From NCBI GenBank assembly GCA_021299465.1, contig JAJTHB010000010.1, positions 22,911 through 86,910 on the forward strand: DNA of 64,000 nt, in the 5' to 3' direction. Positions 52,835 through 61,947 of the stretch are shown here, piece by piece. Below the pieces are notes generated by a model. The model was not told the DNA's origin. It did not search any database and saw nothing but the letters and a program-made list of their open reading frames with translations. Positions within the stretch are counted from its first letter, which is position 1. Each line of letters opens with the position of its first letter. The position numbers and the translations under genes are program-made. The stretch is from Rickettsiales bacterium. GTDB lineage: Bacteria > Pseudomonadota > Alphaproteobacteria > Rickettsiales > SXRF01.

Positions 52835-53643
52835 TGCCCCGCTATAAGCTTACCATTGAATATAACGGAAGTGGTTTTGCCGGTTGGCAGAAGCAGCCGG
52901 ATCGTCCGAGCATTCAAGAAACCATCGAAACAGCCACACAGAAATTTTCCGGTGAGAAAATTGAGGTAGTAGGCGCTGGCCGTACTGATGCTGGTGTGCA
53001 CGCCACAGGACAAGTCGCACATATTGACCTTGCAAAACATTATGAGCCCTACAAGGTTATGCAGGGCATCAATTTTTATTTGTTCCAGAATACCATCCCA
53101 AGCGAGACCGAGGGGACTTTCCAGCCACTGGATTCTTCGGCTTCGACTCACGATAACATTAATAAAATCGCTATCACTAACGCACAAATAGTGGCGGATG
53201 ATTTCCACGCGCGCTTTTCTGCGACGAGGCGTTTTTATGTCTATCGCATCATTAATCGCCGCGCTCGGCTTGGGCTGGATAACGGCCGCGCATGGCAGGT
53301 GCCGGAGTCACTCGACATTGAAGCGATGCAGCAGGCGGCAAACCATCTGCTTGGGCATCATGATTTTACCAGTTTCCGCGATAGTGAATGTCAGGCTAAG
53401 TCACCACTGAAAACGCTTGATAGCCTTGAGGTCAGACGTTACGGCGACGAAATTCGCATCCTCACCCATGCCCGCTCGTTCCTACACCATCAGGTGCGCA
53501 TTATCGTCGGCACACTGGTGCAGGTCGGCAAAGGCCGCTGGACAGCGGATGATGTGAAGCAAGCACTTGAAGCTAAAGACCGCAGCGCCGCAGGCCCTAC
53601 TGCACCACCGGAGGGGTTGTATTTAGTGGGAGTTGCTTACTAA
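52834..53643 (+). CDS. truA: tRNA pseudouridine synthase A
   Basis: TruA makes pseudouridine at positions 38-40 of the anticodon arm. The catalytic segment is [17 protein letters not shown] with its Asp. Other conserved parts are [13 protein letters not shown] at the N-terminus and [19 protein letters not shown] near the end. 269 residues, coupled to fmt. Its end overlaps the convergent dapD by 4 bases. Confidence 0.96.
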   Translation: MPRYKLTIEYNGSGFAGWQKQPDRPSIQETIETATQKFSGEKIEVVGAGRTDAGVHATGQVAHIDLAKHYEPYKVMQGINFYLFQNTIPSETEGTFQPLDSSASTHDNINKIAITNAQIVADDFHARFSATRRFYVYRIINRRARLGLDNGRAWQVPESLDIEAMQQAANHLLGHHDFTSFRDSECQAKSPLKTLDSLEVRRYGDEIRILTHARSFLHHQVRIIVGTLVQVGKGRWTADDVKQALEAKDRSAAGPTAPPEGLYLVGVAY

Positions 53644-54437
53644 GCACGCAGCAACTCGTTGATGCTGGTTTTGCTGCGGGTTTTTTCATCCACGCGCTTA
53701 ACAATCACCGCACAGGCAAGTGCCGGCTCACCTGCATTCTTCGCTGGCATCGTTCCAGGCACCACCACTGAATAAGCAGGCACCCGGCCATAGGAAACTT
53801 CGCCGCTGGCACGGTCAACGATTTTGGTGGAAGCACCCAGAAATACTCCCATCGAGATGACCGAACCCTCTTCGACGATCACACCTTCGGCCACTTCGCT
53901 ACGCGCGCCGATGAAGCAGTTATCCTCGATGATTACGGGATTTGCCTGCAGCGGTTCCAGCACACCGCCGATGCCAACCCCGCCGGAGATATGGCAATGC
54001 TTGCCTATTTGCGCGCAGGAGCCGATCGTACTCCACGTATCGACCATCGTGCCTTCGCCAACATACGCGCCGACATTCACAAAGCTCGGCATCAGCACCA
54101 CATCCTTGGCAATAAAAGCTGAGCGACGCACCACTGCGCCCGGCACCATACGAAATCCGGCTTTGGTGAAATGCGCCTGATCCCAATGCTCACATTTGAG
54201 CGGCACTTTATCCCAGCCACCCTGCATCATATGATTACCGCGCAGACGAAAGGACAAAAGCACTGCTTTTTTAATCCATTGATTCACCTGCCACTGGCCT
54301 TCTTTTTTCTCAGCCACGCGCAGCTCGCCCTTGTCCAGCTGCATCAGAACATGCTCGACCGTATCATGCAGCTCGCCCTGTGTCGCCGGCTGGACGGAAG
54401 CTCGATTTTCCCAGGCCTGTTCAATCATGCTTTGCAT
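53640..54437 (-). CDS. dapD: Tetrahydrodipicolinate N-succinyltransferase
   Basis: DapD succinylates tetrahydrodipicolinate in the lysine/diaminopimelate pathway. The 265 residues include the left-handed beta-helix hexapeptide repeats and the region [20 protein letters not shown] written here as [12 protein letters not shown] and [12 protein letters not shown], plus [14 protein letters not shown] written [10 protein letters not shown]. The protein is a few residues shorter than the 274 of E. coli. It overlaps folC by 17 bases at its start. dapE is not in the window. Confidence 0.94.
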   Translation of the reverse strand: MQSMIEQAWENRASVQPATQGELHDTVEHVLMQLDKGELRVAEKKEGQWQVNQWIKKAVLLSFRLRGNHMMQGGWDKVPLKCEHWDQAHFTKAGFRMVPGAVVRRSAFIAKDVVLMPSFVNVGAYVGEGTMVDTWSTIGSCAQIGKHCHISGGVGIGGVLEPLQANPVIIEDNCFIGARSEVAEGVIVEEGSVISMGVFLGASTKIVDRASGEVSYGRVPAYSVVVPGTMPAKNAGEPALACAVIVKRVDEKTRSKTSINELLRA

Positions 54438-55701
54438 ATTGTTTCTCCCAAAATGTGAGTACTTTGCCCGCTAGGTATAGCGAGCCGCAGATGATAATTC
54501 TGGTTGGTTTTGTGGCACGGCTTATGGCGGCTTGCAACGCTTTTTCAAGGCTTTCGGCAGGCTGCGCGTCAAAACCAAGATCGCGCGCTGTCTCAGCAAG
54601 TTGCCCGGGCGCTTGTGTGTTTGGCTCAAGGGGAATAGCTATTGTCCACAACGCATCCGTAAAAGGCTGTGAAGGCGCAAGGAATGCTTTAGCATCCTTA
54701 CCCTTGATCATCCCGCAAATCAAATAATGCTCAAGGTTTTGATCCTTAGCCAGCCAGTTAGCGAGCATCTGGCCACCCTCAGCATTATGCCCACCATCAA
54801 GCCAAAGCTCGATATGCTCAGGCATATTGGGAAGGCTCAGGCGCTGAAGACGCGCAGGCCAGAAAACATTTGATAATCCTTTGGTAATCTGAGCATCAGA
54901 AAACTGAAATTGTGGTAATTGATCGAGACAAGCAATAGCGGTAGCGGCGTTATCGACCTGATAATCACCAACCAGCGACGGCTGAAAAGCAAGTGTGCGT
55001 TTTTGGGAAGTATAAATCCCATCTTGATGCGACCATTCATGGTTCATGCGGTAAAGCGGCGCCTGCTTATCTGCTGCCACCCGCTCGAATACAGCCAATG
55101 CTTCAGCAGATTGAAGGCCAATCACACAGGGAACGCCCTGCTTGATGATGCCTGCTTTTTCGCCTGCAATTTTTTCGATACTGTTTCCAAGAAATTCCGT
55201 ATGGTCAAACGAGATGGGGGTGATCGCATTAAGCAGTGGTTTATCGATCACATTGGTTGCATCCAGCCGTCCACCCATGCCGGTTTCGAGGAGCAATATA
55301 TCGGCTTTTTTTTCAGCGAAAGCGAGGAAGGCAAGCGCGGTGGTGGCTTCAAAAAATGTTGCGGGCTGTTGCTGGAGAATCGGGGCGGCATGCGCCAGCA
55401 GCCGCATCAAATGCTCATCGTTTATCTCTTCACCGGCAAGAACAATACGCTCACGGAAATGCACAAGGTGCGGCGAGGTATAGCGATGCACCTTGTAGTC
55501 CGCCGCCTCAAAAATCGCTTTGAGATTAGCAAGCAGAGAGCCCTTGCCGTTCGTGCCTGCAACGTGAATAACCGGCGGCAGGCGCCTATGCGGCGAGCCC
55601 AGCATTGCCAGCAGCCTATGCATGCGATCCAGTGACAAATCAATCTGCGCAAGTGTGGGATGATGCAGGCGATTCAGGAATTGTTCAACTTGTGAACTCA
55701 T
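54421..55701 (-). CDS. folC: Folylpolyglutamate/dihydrofolate synthase
   Basis: FolC adds glutamate to dihydropteroate and to folates. The 426-residue Mur-ligase-family protein has the P-loop [15 protein letters not shown] (about 45-59) and [31 protein letters not shown] is seen as [12 protein letters not shown]. It overlaps folKP upstream by 4 bases and dapD downstream by 17, so one transcript is likely. Confidence 0.95.
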   Translation of the reverse strand: MSSQVEQFLNRLHHPTLAQIDLSLDRMHRLLAMLGSPHRRLPPVIHVAGTNGKGSLLANLKAIFEAADYKVHRYTSPHLVHFRERIVLAGEEINDEHLMRLLAHAAPILQQQPATFFEATTALAFLAFAEKKADILLLETGMGGRLDATNVIDKPLLNAITPISFDHTEFLGNSIEKIAGEKAGIIKQGVPCVIGLQSAEALAVFERVAADKQAPLYRMNHEWSHQDGIYTSQKRTLAFQPSLVGDYQVDNAATAIACLDQLPQFQFSDAQITKGLSNVFWPARLQRLSLPNMPEHIELWLDGGHNAEGGQMLANWLAKDQNLEHYLICGMIKGKDAKAFLAPSQPFTDALWTIAIPLEPNTQAPGQLAETARDLGFDAQPAESLEKALQAAISRATKPTRIIICGSLYLAGKVLTFWEKQYAKHD

Positions 55702-56936
55702 AGCAATGCCCTGTGCGCTGTGACATCGTGAACCCTCAGATACTGAACTTGCTTTCGGATAAGGCCTTGTGAGACTTCAAGCGTCGCTTCATCGCGCTTA
55801 TCGGCTGGCACCTGTAAAAAAGATTTGCGTGAATGCCCCATCAGCACATCAACACCGAGTGATTTAAAAACATCAGCCCGCGTGACGATTTGCCAGTTTT
55901 GCTCAGGTGTTTTGCCAAAGCCAATGCCCGGATCCATGATTAATCGATCCGCAGCAATACCAAGACTTCTTAGATACCCCAGCTGGGTATCTGCCCATGC
56001 TACCAGCTCAGCGATAATGTCTGACGACTGCATGGTGATACTGCGATCAGCAGGAATACTCAGCGAATGCATCACCACCAGCCGGCACTCACTACCCGCC
56101 ACCGCCTCAATCATCTGCGGGCTTGCAAAACCCGATACATCATTAATCCATGCCACACCCATATCAGCGGCGTTGCGCGCGGTAGCTGGATGACGTGTAT
56201 CAATACTGATAGAGATCGGTGAGCCAAGCAATTTATTGAGCACCGGCTCCAGTCTGCGCCATTCTTCCTCATGCGACAGCGGCGTTGCGCCCGGGCGCGT
56301 GGATTCAGCGCCGATATCAACCACCACGGCCCCCTCTTCCACCATCTCCAGCGCACGCGTGAAAGCATGATCCGCATTCATGAAAAGTCCGCCGTCAGAA
56401 AATGAATCAGGCGTGATATTCAGAATACCAACGAGACGCGTTTTAGGCTGTTCATAAACGGGTAAATGATAGGCCTTACGCCTTACAAGCTCCTGCGCGC
56501 TGATACCTGCTAAATCCCAGTCCGGCGCGATATCGGCAAATGGCAGTAGCGCAAAATCACGACCCAGCAAACCATGATGCGGCAAGTTAAGTGAATCGCT
56601 TGTAAGCGTGACACCTTCAAAGGCCAGTATGTCTATATCAACCTCGCGCGGCGCCCACACTCCTCGTTTTTTTCGTCCAATTTTTTCTTCAATTGATTTA
56701 ATAGTGATAAGCAGCTGTTCGGGTGATAGGGCGGTTTCAAGCTTAACCGCCATATTGAGAAACGGCTTGTTCCACCAGGCAGGAGCGCCATTTGGCAGCA
56801 TAGCCTGTGATTGGTAGATGGGTGAGCGTGCGACGATATCGCCTAAAGCACCAAGCAAACGTATCGCCTGGTTCAGATACGCCGTGCAATCACCGACATT
56901 GCTGCCGAGGCCTAAGATAACCATTGAGTTTTTCAT
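55698..56936 (-). CDS. folKP: Fused HPPK-DHPS (FolK-FolP)
   Basis: One protein of 412 residues for two successive folate steps. Residues 1-155 are 6-hydroxymethyl-dihydropterin pyrophosphokinase, with GLGSNVGD (9-16) and the signature RGVWAPREVDIDIL (91-104). Residues from about 166 are dihydropteroate synthase, with GILNITPDSFSDGG (170-183), DIGAESTRPGA and MGHSRKSFL. The start is ATG 56936 after AAAGAGC. It is divergent from the aminotransferase gene with only 21 bases between the starts. The order folKP-folC matches a folate operon. Confidence 0.95.
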   Translation of the reverse strand: MKNSMVILGLGSNVGDCTAYLNQAIRLLGALGDIVARSPIYQSQAMLPNGAPAWWNKPFLNMAVKLETALSPEQLLITIKSIEEKIGRKKRGVWAPREVDIDILAFEGVTLTSDSLNLPHHGLLGRDFALLPFADIAPDWDLAGISAQELVRRKAYHLPVYEQPKTRLVGILNITPDSFSDGGLFMNADHAFTRALEMVEEGAVVVDIGAESTRPGATPLSHEEEWRRLEPVLNKLLGSPISISIDTRHPATARNAADMGVAWINDVSGFASPQMIEAVAGSECRLVVMHSLSIPADRSITMQSSDIIAELVAWADTQLGYLRSLGIAADRLIMDPGIGFGKTPEQNWQIVTRADVFKSLGVDVLMGHSRKSFLQVPADKRDEATLEVSQGLIRKQVQYLRVHDVTAHRALL

Positions 56937-56957
56937 GGAATTGCTCTTTATGAGGTT

Positions 56958-57818
56958 ATGCCTTACGTGTTCATTAACAACAAGCTTTTAGACACCGAAA
57001 AAGCGACTATTTCATACGAAGATCGTGGTTTTCGCTTTGGCGACGGGGTGTTTGAAACGATTTCCGTCGTCGGCGGCGTGCCATACCAGTTTGACTGGCA
57101 CATGGAGCGCCTGCGCAAAGGTCTGCATGCGATCAAAATCAATGCCAATCTGCATCAACTGCATGAGCAATCACGCCGGTTACTCAAAGAAAATCAATTT
57201 AAGGATGGCACGCTACGGATCCAGGTGACGCGCGGCATTGGCAGCCGTGGTTATTTACCCGATCCTAAACACCCCAAAGCGGGCGCGACAATCGTGGTCG
57301 AGACCATCCCCTCCCCGCCACCAGCGCCGGAAAGCGCCAGTCTTATCATCAGCAGCTATGAAAAAATTACGGCTGAATCCATGCCGGTGCAATACAAACT
57401 CTGCCAGGGCCTTAATGCCACGCTGGCGCGCATTGAGGCGACCGAAAAAGGTGCATTCGATGCACTATTGCTGAACCGTGATCGCATGCTTTGCGAAACG
57501 AGCTCAGGCAATCTGTTTTGGGTAAAAAATGATGTACTATATACCCCAATGCTTTCATGCGGTGTGCTGGAAGGTTCGATGCGCGCGGCACTGATGCGGC
57601 TTTCGCCTTATCCGGTACGCGAAGTCGCAAGCAAACTTTCTGAGCTGGAAAAAGCGCAGGCGGTGTTTATCACCAATGCATTATGGCCGATCATTGCCAT
57701 CACACGCATTGATGGTGTAGCAGCTAACTGGACGCCTGAATTAGTTCCAGCCATGAAAGAGCTGATCTTGAAGGATCAACAGGATTATATCCAAGCCAAC
57801 GCCATTCGCTGGCAATAA
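56958..57818 (+). CDS. Class IV PLP aminotransferase, probable aminodeoxychorismate lyase
   Basis: The 286-residue fold-type IV enzyme has YEDRGFRFGDGVFETI, the catalytic-lysine segment VQYKLCQGLN (about 139-148), FDALLLN and the C-terminal CGVLEGSMR. D-amino acid aminotransferase, BCAT and PabC share this fold. With pabB nearby (59.7 kb) and folKP/folC adjacent, 4-amino-4-deoxychorismate lyase (pabC) is most likely, but sequence alone does not exclude DAAT. It starts 21 bases from the divergent folKP. Confidence 0.82.
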   Translation: MPYVFINNKLLDTEKATISYEDRGFRFGDGVFETISVVGGVPYQFDWHMERLRKGLHAIKINANLHQLHEQSRRLLKENQFKDGTLRIQVTRGIGSRGYLPDPKHPKAGATIVVETIPSPPPAPESASLIISSYEKITAESMPVQYKLCQGLNATLARIEATEKGAFDALLLNRDRMLCETSSGNLFWVKNDVLYTPMLSCGVLEGSMRAALMRLSPYPVREVASKLSELEKAQAVFITNALWPIIAITRIDGVAANWTPELVPAMKELILKDQQDYIQANAIRWQ

Positions 57819-57832
57819 CCTAAGGAGTTTCT

Positions 57833-59467
57833 ATGAGCCGCGCTTTGATTATTATTTCCGCAAGCCTGTTTAGTTTAGGAGTGATTGCTGCGGGCGGCCA
57901 TTATTTTGTATGGCAGCAGCATGCCAATCATGCGAAGGAGCAAGTCGAAGCAGCTATTGCCAAAATCAATGCTGATAAGCCGATGATCAGCTATGCGTCA
58001 TTGACCACCAGCGGCTATCCAAGCCGCATTGCCGTGACGCTTGAAAATCCCAAATTCAGCGGCCGCGTGGATGAGTGGCTGCAAGCAGTTGCTCAAGCTG
58101 GAAATACGAACACATTGGAACACCAGCAGCGCAAGACAGCAATTGAGTCGCTGCCGGAATGGATCACGGATACGTCGATTAACGGGCGCATCGTCCTCAG
58201 CTCTAATTTACTTGCTGATCGCTATGCGATTACAGTCTCTGGACCGCTCACCAGCACCAATCAGATCGCGGGCTTTAGTGAAACCTCAGCCTCTGAACCA
58301 CAAGGCGATAGCCACTGCGATATCACCGTCACGCATAAAGAAAGTTTGTTTGAACGCTTGCAAGAACTACTAAAGAATGAACCAACCACAATGGGCGATT
58401 TTACATCGATTGATTGCAACATTCCTGCGACTCGCTATGTCAGTAATTCTGGCGAGGTTTTAACCTCCAGTAATGGTGCTTCACTGCGCGTGAATACCGC
58501 TGCTGAATTGGAGCAAACGCATAAACTTGATGTGATGTTGATGCTCAGGGACATGGAGGTGACGGAGGCTGGCGATAAACTCATCGAAATGTATATGCGC
58601 ACACTTATGCCTGAGATGAATTACAGCAATCGCTGGTCGATCTATGGGAAACAAACAACCGAGCTTGATTTTCGTTACTCCGGCCCCAAAGATTTCAGGC
58701 AAATGACTAAAAACCAGCCTATTGATATTGCGCTCAATAAATTTGCGATTCGTAATGATGTTTATCAAACAGATTTCTCGTTTCTGATGAGTAACGCCAA
58801 TGATAAAGGGATGCAGCAAAGCAAGCTAAATTTTCAGGCCAAAAGCACATTTGCTGAATCATACCAGACGATCTTGAACGATGTTTTGAAAGATATGTCT
58901 AAAGAAATATTAGAGCATCCACAGCCAAATCGAGACCTCAGCCGTTTCACACCAGAGAACTTAGTAGAAATCCTGACGCCTGCTGTTCCTAATTTTGCAT
59001 CGCTTGGCACGCTGACACAAACCATTGATCTGAATTACAGCGGCAATGATAGTTTCACTGAAGGCAATGCCACGTTAACCCAACTTGAATTCTCTGCCAC
59101 CCCTTATGGTATTACCGGCAAGGGCAATGCTAAACTTACTGGTGGTCAGATGATGCCAAGCGGCGCACTTGATCTTGAATGCAGGCAATGCTCGTTAATG
59201 CTGGATGACATAGCTGGCTATACAACCAGATTAAGGCAAGCTCTCATGACCATTGACCCTAGCATGGCGAATGATTTTCCGGTTAGTCCTGAAACGATCA
59301 GCAAGCTTAAGGGTTTCTTGAGCGCGCTCGCGGCGCAAGGTAATGACGCCAGTTGGCGTTTTGCTATTATCAGCGATGCAAGCACGGGCCCCAGTGTTAA
59401 TGGCAAATCTATCATGGATGTGATGGCGCTTTACAGCCAGCATATGGCTGATATTGATCAGCCCTAG
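57833..59467 (+). CDS. DUF2125-like periplasmic protein
   Basis: The 544-residue protein has one N-terminal helix (about 4-25) and is otherwise predicted periplasmic beta-rich. YPSRIAVTLENP near residue 65 is like the start of alphaproteobacterial DUF2125 proteins. A pair of Cys residues (LDLECRQCSLML, about 443-446) may form a disulfide. AsmA-like lipid transport relatives are possible but not shown. It follows the aminotransferase by 14 bases. Its end overlaps the small minus-strand gene by 4 bases. Confidence 0.75.
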   Translation: MSRALIIISASLFSLGVIAAGGHYFVWQQHANHAKEQVEAAIAKINADKPMISYASLTTSGYPSRIAVTLENPKFSGRVDEWLQAVAQAGNTNTLEHQQRKTAIESLPEWITDTSINGRIVLSSNLLADRYAITVSGPLTSTNQIAGFSETSASEPQGDSHCDITVTHKESLFERLQELLKNEPTTMGDFTSIDCNIPATRYVSNSGEVLTSSNGASLRVNTAAELEQTHKLDVMLMLRDMEVTEAGDKLIEMYMRTLMPEMNYSNRWSIYGKQTTELDFRYSGPKDFRQMTKNQPIDIALNKFAIRNDVYQTDFSFLMSNANDKGMQQSKLNFQAKSTFAESYQTILNDVLKDMSKEILEHPQPNRDLSRFTPENLVEILTPAVPNFASLGTLTQTIDLNYSGNDSFTEGNATLTQLEFSATPYGITGKGNAKLTGGQMMPSGALDLECRQCSLMLDDIAGYTTRLRQALMTIDPSMANDFPVSPETISKLKGFLSALAAQGNDASWRFAIISDASTGPSVNGKSIMDVMALYSQHMADIDQP

Positions 59468-59679
59468 GGCTGATCGGCGCGCTTTGGTAGACTAGGCAGT
59501 TCGCCAGGCGCAAGCTCACTTACCATAATGCGATGTTCGCCATGCAGCCATCTGGCCTCGTTCATGGCTTCAGTTAGCGCCTTTTCACTAAGTTTTTTGG
59601 GTATATCGTGCGGATGCGACAGGCGATAAAAGCCGAGTGCATGGCCGATACTTGCAATCAATTTCTTAAAAATGCCCAT
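59464..59679 (-). CDS. Small hypothetical protein
   Basis: A 71-residue gene starting at ATG 59679 behind GAGTAAAATAC. It is basic at the N-terminus (MGIFKKLIAS), with a conserved-looking HPHDIPKKLSEKAL and no membrane segment. It is unknown. Its frame is not the shadow of another gene, it ends in a 4-base overlap with the convergent DUF2125-like gene, and it leaves 33 bases to the divergent pabB. These points make it a plausible real gene. Confidence 0.55.
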   Translation of the reverse strand: MGIFKKLIASIGHALGFYRLSHPHDIPKKLSEKALTEAMNEARWLHGEHRIMVSELAPGELPSLPKRADQP

Positions 59680-59712
59680 GTATTTTACTCACGAGCAACT
59701 ATAATCCAGCTT

Positions 59713-60987
59713 ATGTTAACTCTGCAATCGTTACCTTGGATGCACCCGCTAGAAGCCGCCCAAGCGGTATCTGAGCCATATTGGGCGCTGCTTTATTCAG
59801 GAACATCTGACGGGCGGTATAGTTTTCTTGCGCATCGCCTGAAAGAAAAAATTGAATCCGATGACCTGAGCAAGCTCGAAACAGCGTTACTTGATAAAAC
59901 AAAGCCGTTTGAACAACGCTGGTTTGGTTTCCTCGGCTACGATCTGAAGCATTCGCTAGAAAAGCTATTGCCACAGGCGCCTCATTGCTTTCATTTACCA
60001 AACGTGCTGATGATGCGCTTTGAGCATGTCTATGTGTTTGACCATCATACGCAAACCCTCACACGCCATACTTATAAGCAGGATGAGCATCCCCTGAAAC
60101 CAGTTGGCATGGCCCAGCATCAAGTAGCTCAGATTAAGCATCTAAGCTCAAATATGAGCAAACAAGAGTATCTGACAAAAGCCGCCCTGATCATCGATAG
60201 AATACAAAATGGCAAGCTCTATCAGGCAAACCTTACACGCAAATTTACAGGAAACTGGAATACCGCCCCCCATAGCTTCTCGATCTTTACAAAGTTGTGC
60301 GAGATCAGCCCTGCCAGTTATAGCACCTATCTTCAGTTAGGAGACGTCCAGATATTGTCATCGAGTCCTGAACTATTCCTTCGTATTGAATCCAGTGGCT
60401 ATATGGAAAGCATGCCGATCAAAGGAAGTGCGCGCAGGAACACGAATCCCTCAGAAGATGAAAAACTACGAGCTGGCCTTCAGAAAAGCGAAAAGGATAA
60501 GGCAGAAAACCTTATGATTGTTGATCTGATGCGACATGATTTTTCGCGTAGCTGCGTAGCGGGTAGCGTAGTGGTTGACAGATTGTTTGAGCTCAAAAGC
60601 CACCCCACCATTCATCATTTATCAAGCCGCATCCGCGGACAAATGGCCCCCTCTTGCCGAACACTGGATGCCATCAAAGCCTGCTTTCCTCCAGGTTCCA
60701 TGACCGGCGCCCCAAAGATCAGCGCCATGAATTTGTGCACTGAGCTTGAAAGGGATGCACGCGGTATCTATGCCGGAACTATCGGCTGGCTGGATGGCGA
60801 TGGCAGCGCAGAACTATCGGTTGTGATTCGCACCCTGCTGATACGCGGCAATCAATTTGAATTTCAGGTCGGTGGCGGCATTGTCGCTGATTCCGAGCCA
60901 GAAAAAGAGTGGGATGAAACACTGGCTAAAGCGCGGGCAATCGCACAAACGCTTGGAATAACAGAAGAACAGCTGGCCTGCTTATAG
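59713..60987 (+). CDS. pabB: Aminodeoxychorismate synthase component I
   Basis: PabB aminates chorismate for p-aminobenzoate, the folate precursor. I choose ATG 59713 (MLTLQSLPW) rather than an earlier in-frame start inside the divergent gene; 424 residues. Chorismate-enzyme motifs: KLYQANLTRKF, SSSPELFL, MPIKGSARRN, VDLMRHD and PGSMTGAPKISAM. The Lys in PIKG is the PabB signature, where TrpE has Ala/Thr. No glutamine amidotransferase (pabA) is in the window. Confidence 0.93.
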   Translation: MLTLQSLPWMHPLEAAQAVSEPYWALLYSGTSDGRYSFLAHRLKEKIESDDLSKLETALLDKTKPFEQRWFGFLGYDLKHSLEKLLPQAPHCFHLPNVLMMRFEHVYVFDHHTQTLTRHTYKQDEHPLKPVGMAQHQVAQIKHLSSNMSKQEYLTKAALIIDRIQNGKLYQANLTRKFTGNWNTAPHSFSIFTKLCEISPASYSTYLQLGDVQILSSSPELFLRIESSGYMESMPIKGSARRNTNPSEDEKLRAGLQKSEKDKAENLMIVDLMRHDFSRSCVAGSVVVDRLFELKSHPTIHHLSSRIRGQMAPSCRTLDAIKACFPPGSMTGAPKISAMNLCTELERDARGIYAGTIGWLDGDGSAELSVVIRTLLIRGNQFEFQVGGGIVADSEPEKEWDETLAKARAIAQTLGITEEQLACL

Positions 60988-61003
60988 CTTTGCAACTGAT
61001 TAT

Positions 61004-61018
61004 ACCCCCCCTGGGGGT
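61004..61018. promoter_or_regulatory. GC-flanked inverted repeat behind pabB
   Basis: ACCCCC, then CCT, then GGGGGT, within TATACC...GGTTTATTA. It resembles the operator at 61181 and lies 16 bases after pabB, followed by TTTATTAT. It could act as a weak terminator or a second operator for the same regulator. Confidence 0.4.
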
Positions 61019-61180
61019 TTATTATAGCGTCACAAATTTAATAGTATCAGCAATCAAAACAAAGGCCAGCATTATATGCATTCAATTTTTGCATAGCTAA
61101 GTAGCAACTATTGCAATCCTCATACTCGGCAGCACGGTGTAGTTAACCATACGAAGCAGTCAACAAGCTGCTGTCTGGTT

Positions 61181-61199
61181 TATACCCCCACTGGGTATA
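61181..61199. promoter_or_regulatory. CsoR/RcnR/FrmR-like operator candidate
   Basis: TATACCC (61181-61187), CCACT spacer, GGGTATA (61193-61199). The layout A/T flank, CCC...GGG core and A/T flank is what the CsoR/RcnR/FrmR (DUF156) repressors bind. It lies 15 bases before the ATG of the small lipoprotein gene, just upstream of AGGAG, a place where repression would be effective. A related repeat is at 61004. I do not see the regulator gene in the window. Confidence 0.5.
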
Positions 61200-61214
61200 T
61201 ATAGGAGATGATGT

Positions 61215-61412
61215 ATGCAATATATTTCGATACGCCCCTTGGTAGCGGCCGTTATCGCGCTTGCTACCATGAACTCACTATCAGCATGCTCCCCCACTGC
61301 GAGCAACGTACAAAGCAGATCCGACATCTCTGTCGTGGACGCGTTTGAAGCATCCAGCACACTGCAGTTTACACCCTATACAAGAAGCATCTTCAGTACG
61401 ACTGACTTCTGA
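61215..61412 (+). CDS. Small predicted lipoprotein
   Basis: The 65-residue protein has AGGAG at good spacing before ATG 61215. It begins with a signal ending NSLSAC (lipobox LSAC, Cys25), so a lipid-anchored mature part of about 41 residues is predicted. It is Ser/Thr-rich with no cysteine beyond the lipid site. It is likely regulated through the palindrome upstream. Its family is unknown. Confidence 0.7.
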   Translation: MQYISIRPLVAAVIALATMNSLSACSPTASNVQSRSDISVVDAFEASSTLQFTPYTRSIFSTTDF

Positions 61413-61437
61413 GATACGCCCATTAACAACTTGTAAC

Positions 61438-61493
61438 TTGGCAAAGCGCCTTGTTCTGCTTAAGCTATGCATTGGTTGAATCTTAAACCAATG
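61438..61493 (+). promoter_or_regulatory. Promoter and inverted repeat before the charged exported protein
   Basis: TTGGCA (61438-61443) and TAAGCT (61461-61466) are spaced by 17 bases. Directly after the -10, CATTGGTT (61470-61477) and AACCAATG (61486-61493) form a perfect 8-base inverted repeat with 8-base spacer that touches the GGAG ribosome binding site. It is either an operator near the start of transcription or a hairpin that masks the site. Confidence 0.5.
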
Positions 61494-61501
61494 GAGTTTT
61501 T

Positions 61502-61897
61502 ATGAAATTCAAGTTGCTTAGTGTTGCTTTGCTGTCTGCTGCTCTTGGCAGTTTCCCTGCTCATGCAGAACCCGCTTCTGCGAATAACGCTCAAAAAATT
61601 GAGGATAAGGGTAAACACTGGGAATCACTCAGCGCAGATGAGAAAAAAGCGGCCGTTGAAAATAATATGGAGCGCAGGGCCGAGCACCGCGAGAAAATGA
61701 AAGAAAAATGGGAGAATATGAGCCCGGAAGAAAAGGCAAAAGCTAAAGAAGCCAGAAAACAAAGAAAAGAAAATCGCAGGGCAAAGATGAAAGAGAAGTT
61801 AGAAAATATGCCGCCCGAGCAGCGCGAGTTAGCACAAAAGAATCGCGCCGAAAGAAAAGCACTTCGTCAAGAAATCAGGAAAGAAAAGGCGCAATAG
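61502..61897 (+). CDS. Exported highly charged DUF3106-like protein
   Basis: The 131-residue protein has a signal peptide (about 1-22, cut at AHA). The mature part is almost wholly helical and rich in Lys, Glu and Arg, with repeated MSPEEKAKAKE and MPPEQRELAQ, in the style of DUF3106 and of Spy/CpxP-like periplasmic chaperones. No Cys is in the mature part. Start ATG follows TGGAG. A terminator follows its stop. A stress role is possible but unproven. Confidence 0.75.
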   Translation: MKFKLLSVALLSAALGSFPAHAEPASANNAQKIEDKGKHWESLSADEKKAAVENNMERRAEHREKMKEKWENMSPEEKAKAKEARKQRKENRRAKMKEKLENMPPEQRELAQKNRAERKALRQEIRKEKAQ

Positions 61898-61918
61898 CCT
61901 GAGAATCTAACATGCATG

Positions 61919-61947
61919 AAAACGGCCGCTTAATGCGGCCGTTTTTT
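61919..61947. terminator. Bidirectional intrinsic terminator
   Basis: AAAACGGCCGC (61919-61929), loop TTAAT, GCGGCCGTTTT (61935-61945), with T continuing to 61947. It serves the charged exported protein on plus; the A tract side serves motA from minus, overlapping its stop region. Confidence 0.92.

Noticed and set aside
54919..55635. 238-codon plus-strand open frame inside folC
   Set aside because: It lies wholly antisense to folC and translates to low-quality sequence rich in Arg and Cys, typical of shadows.
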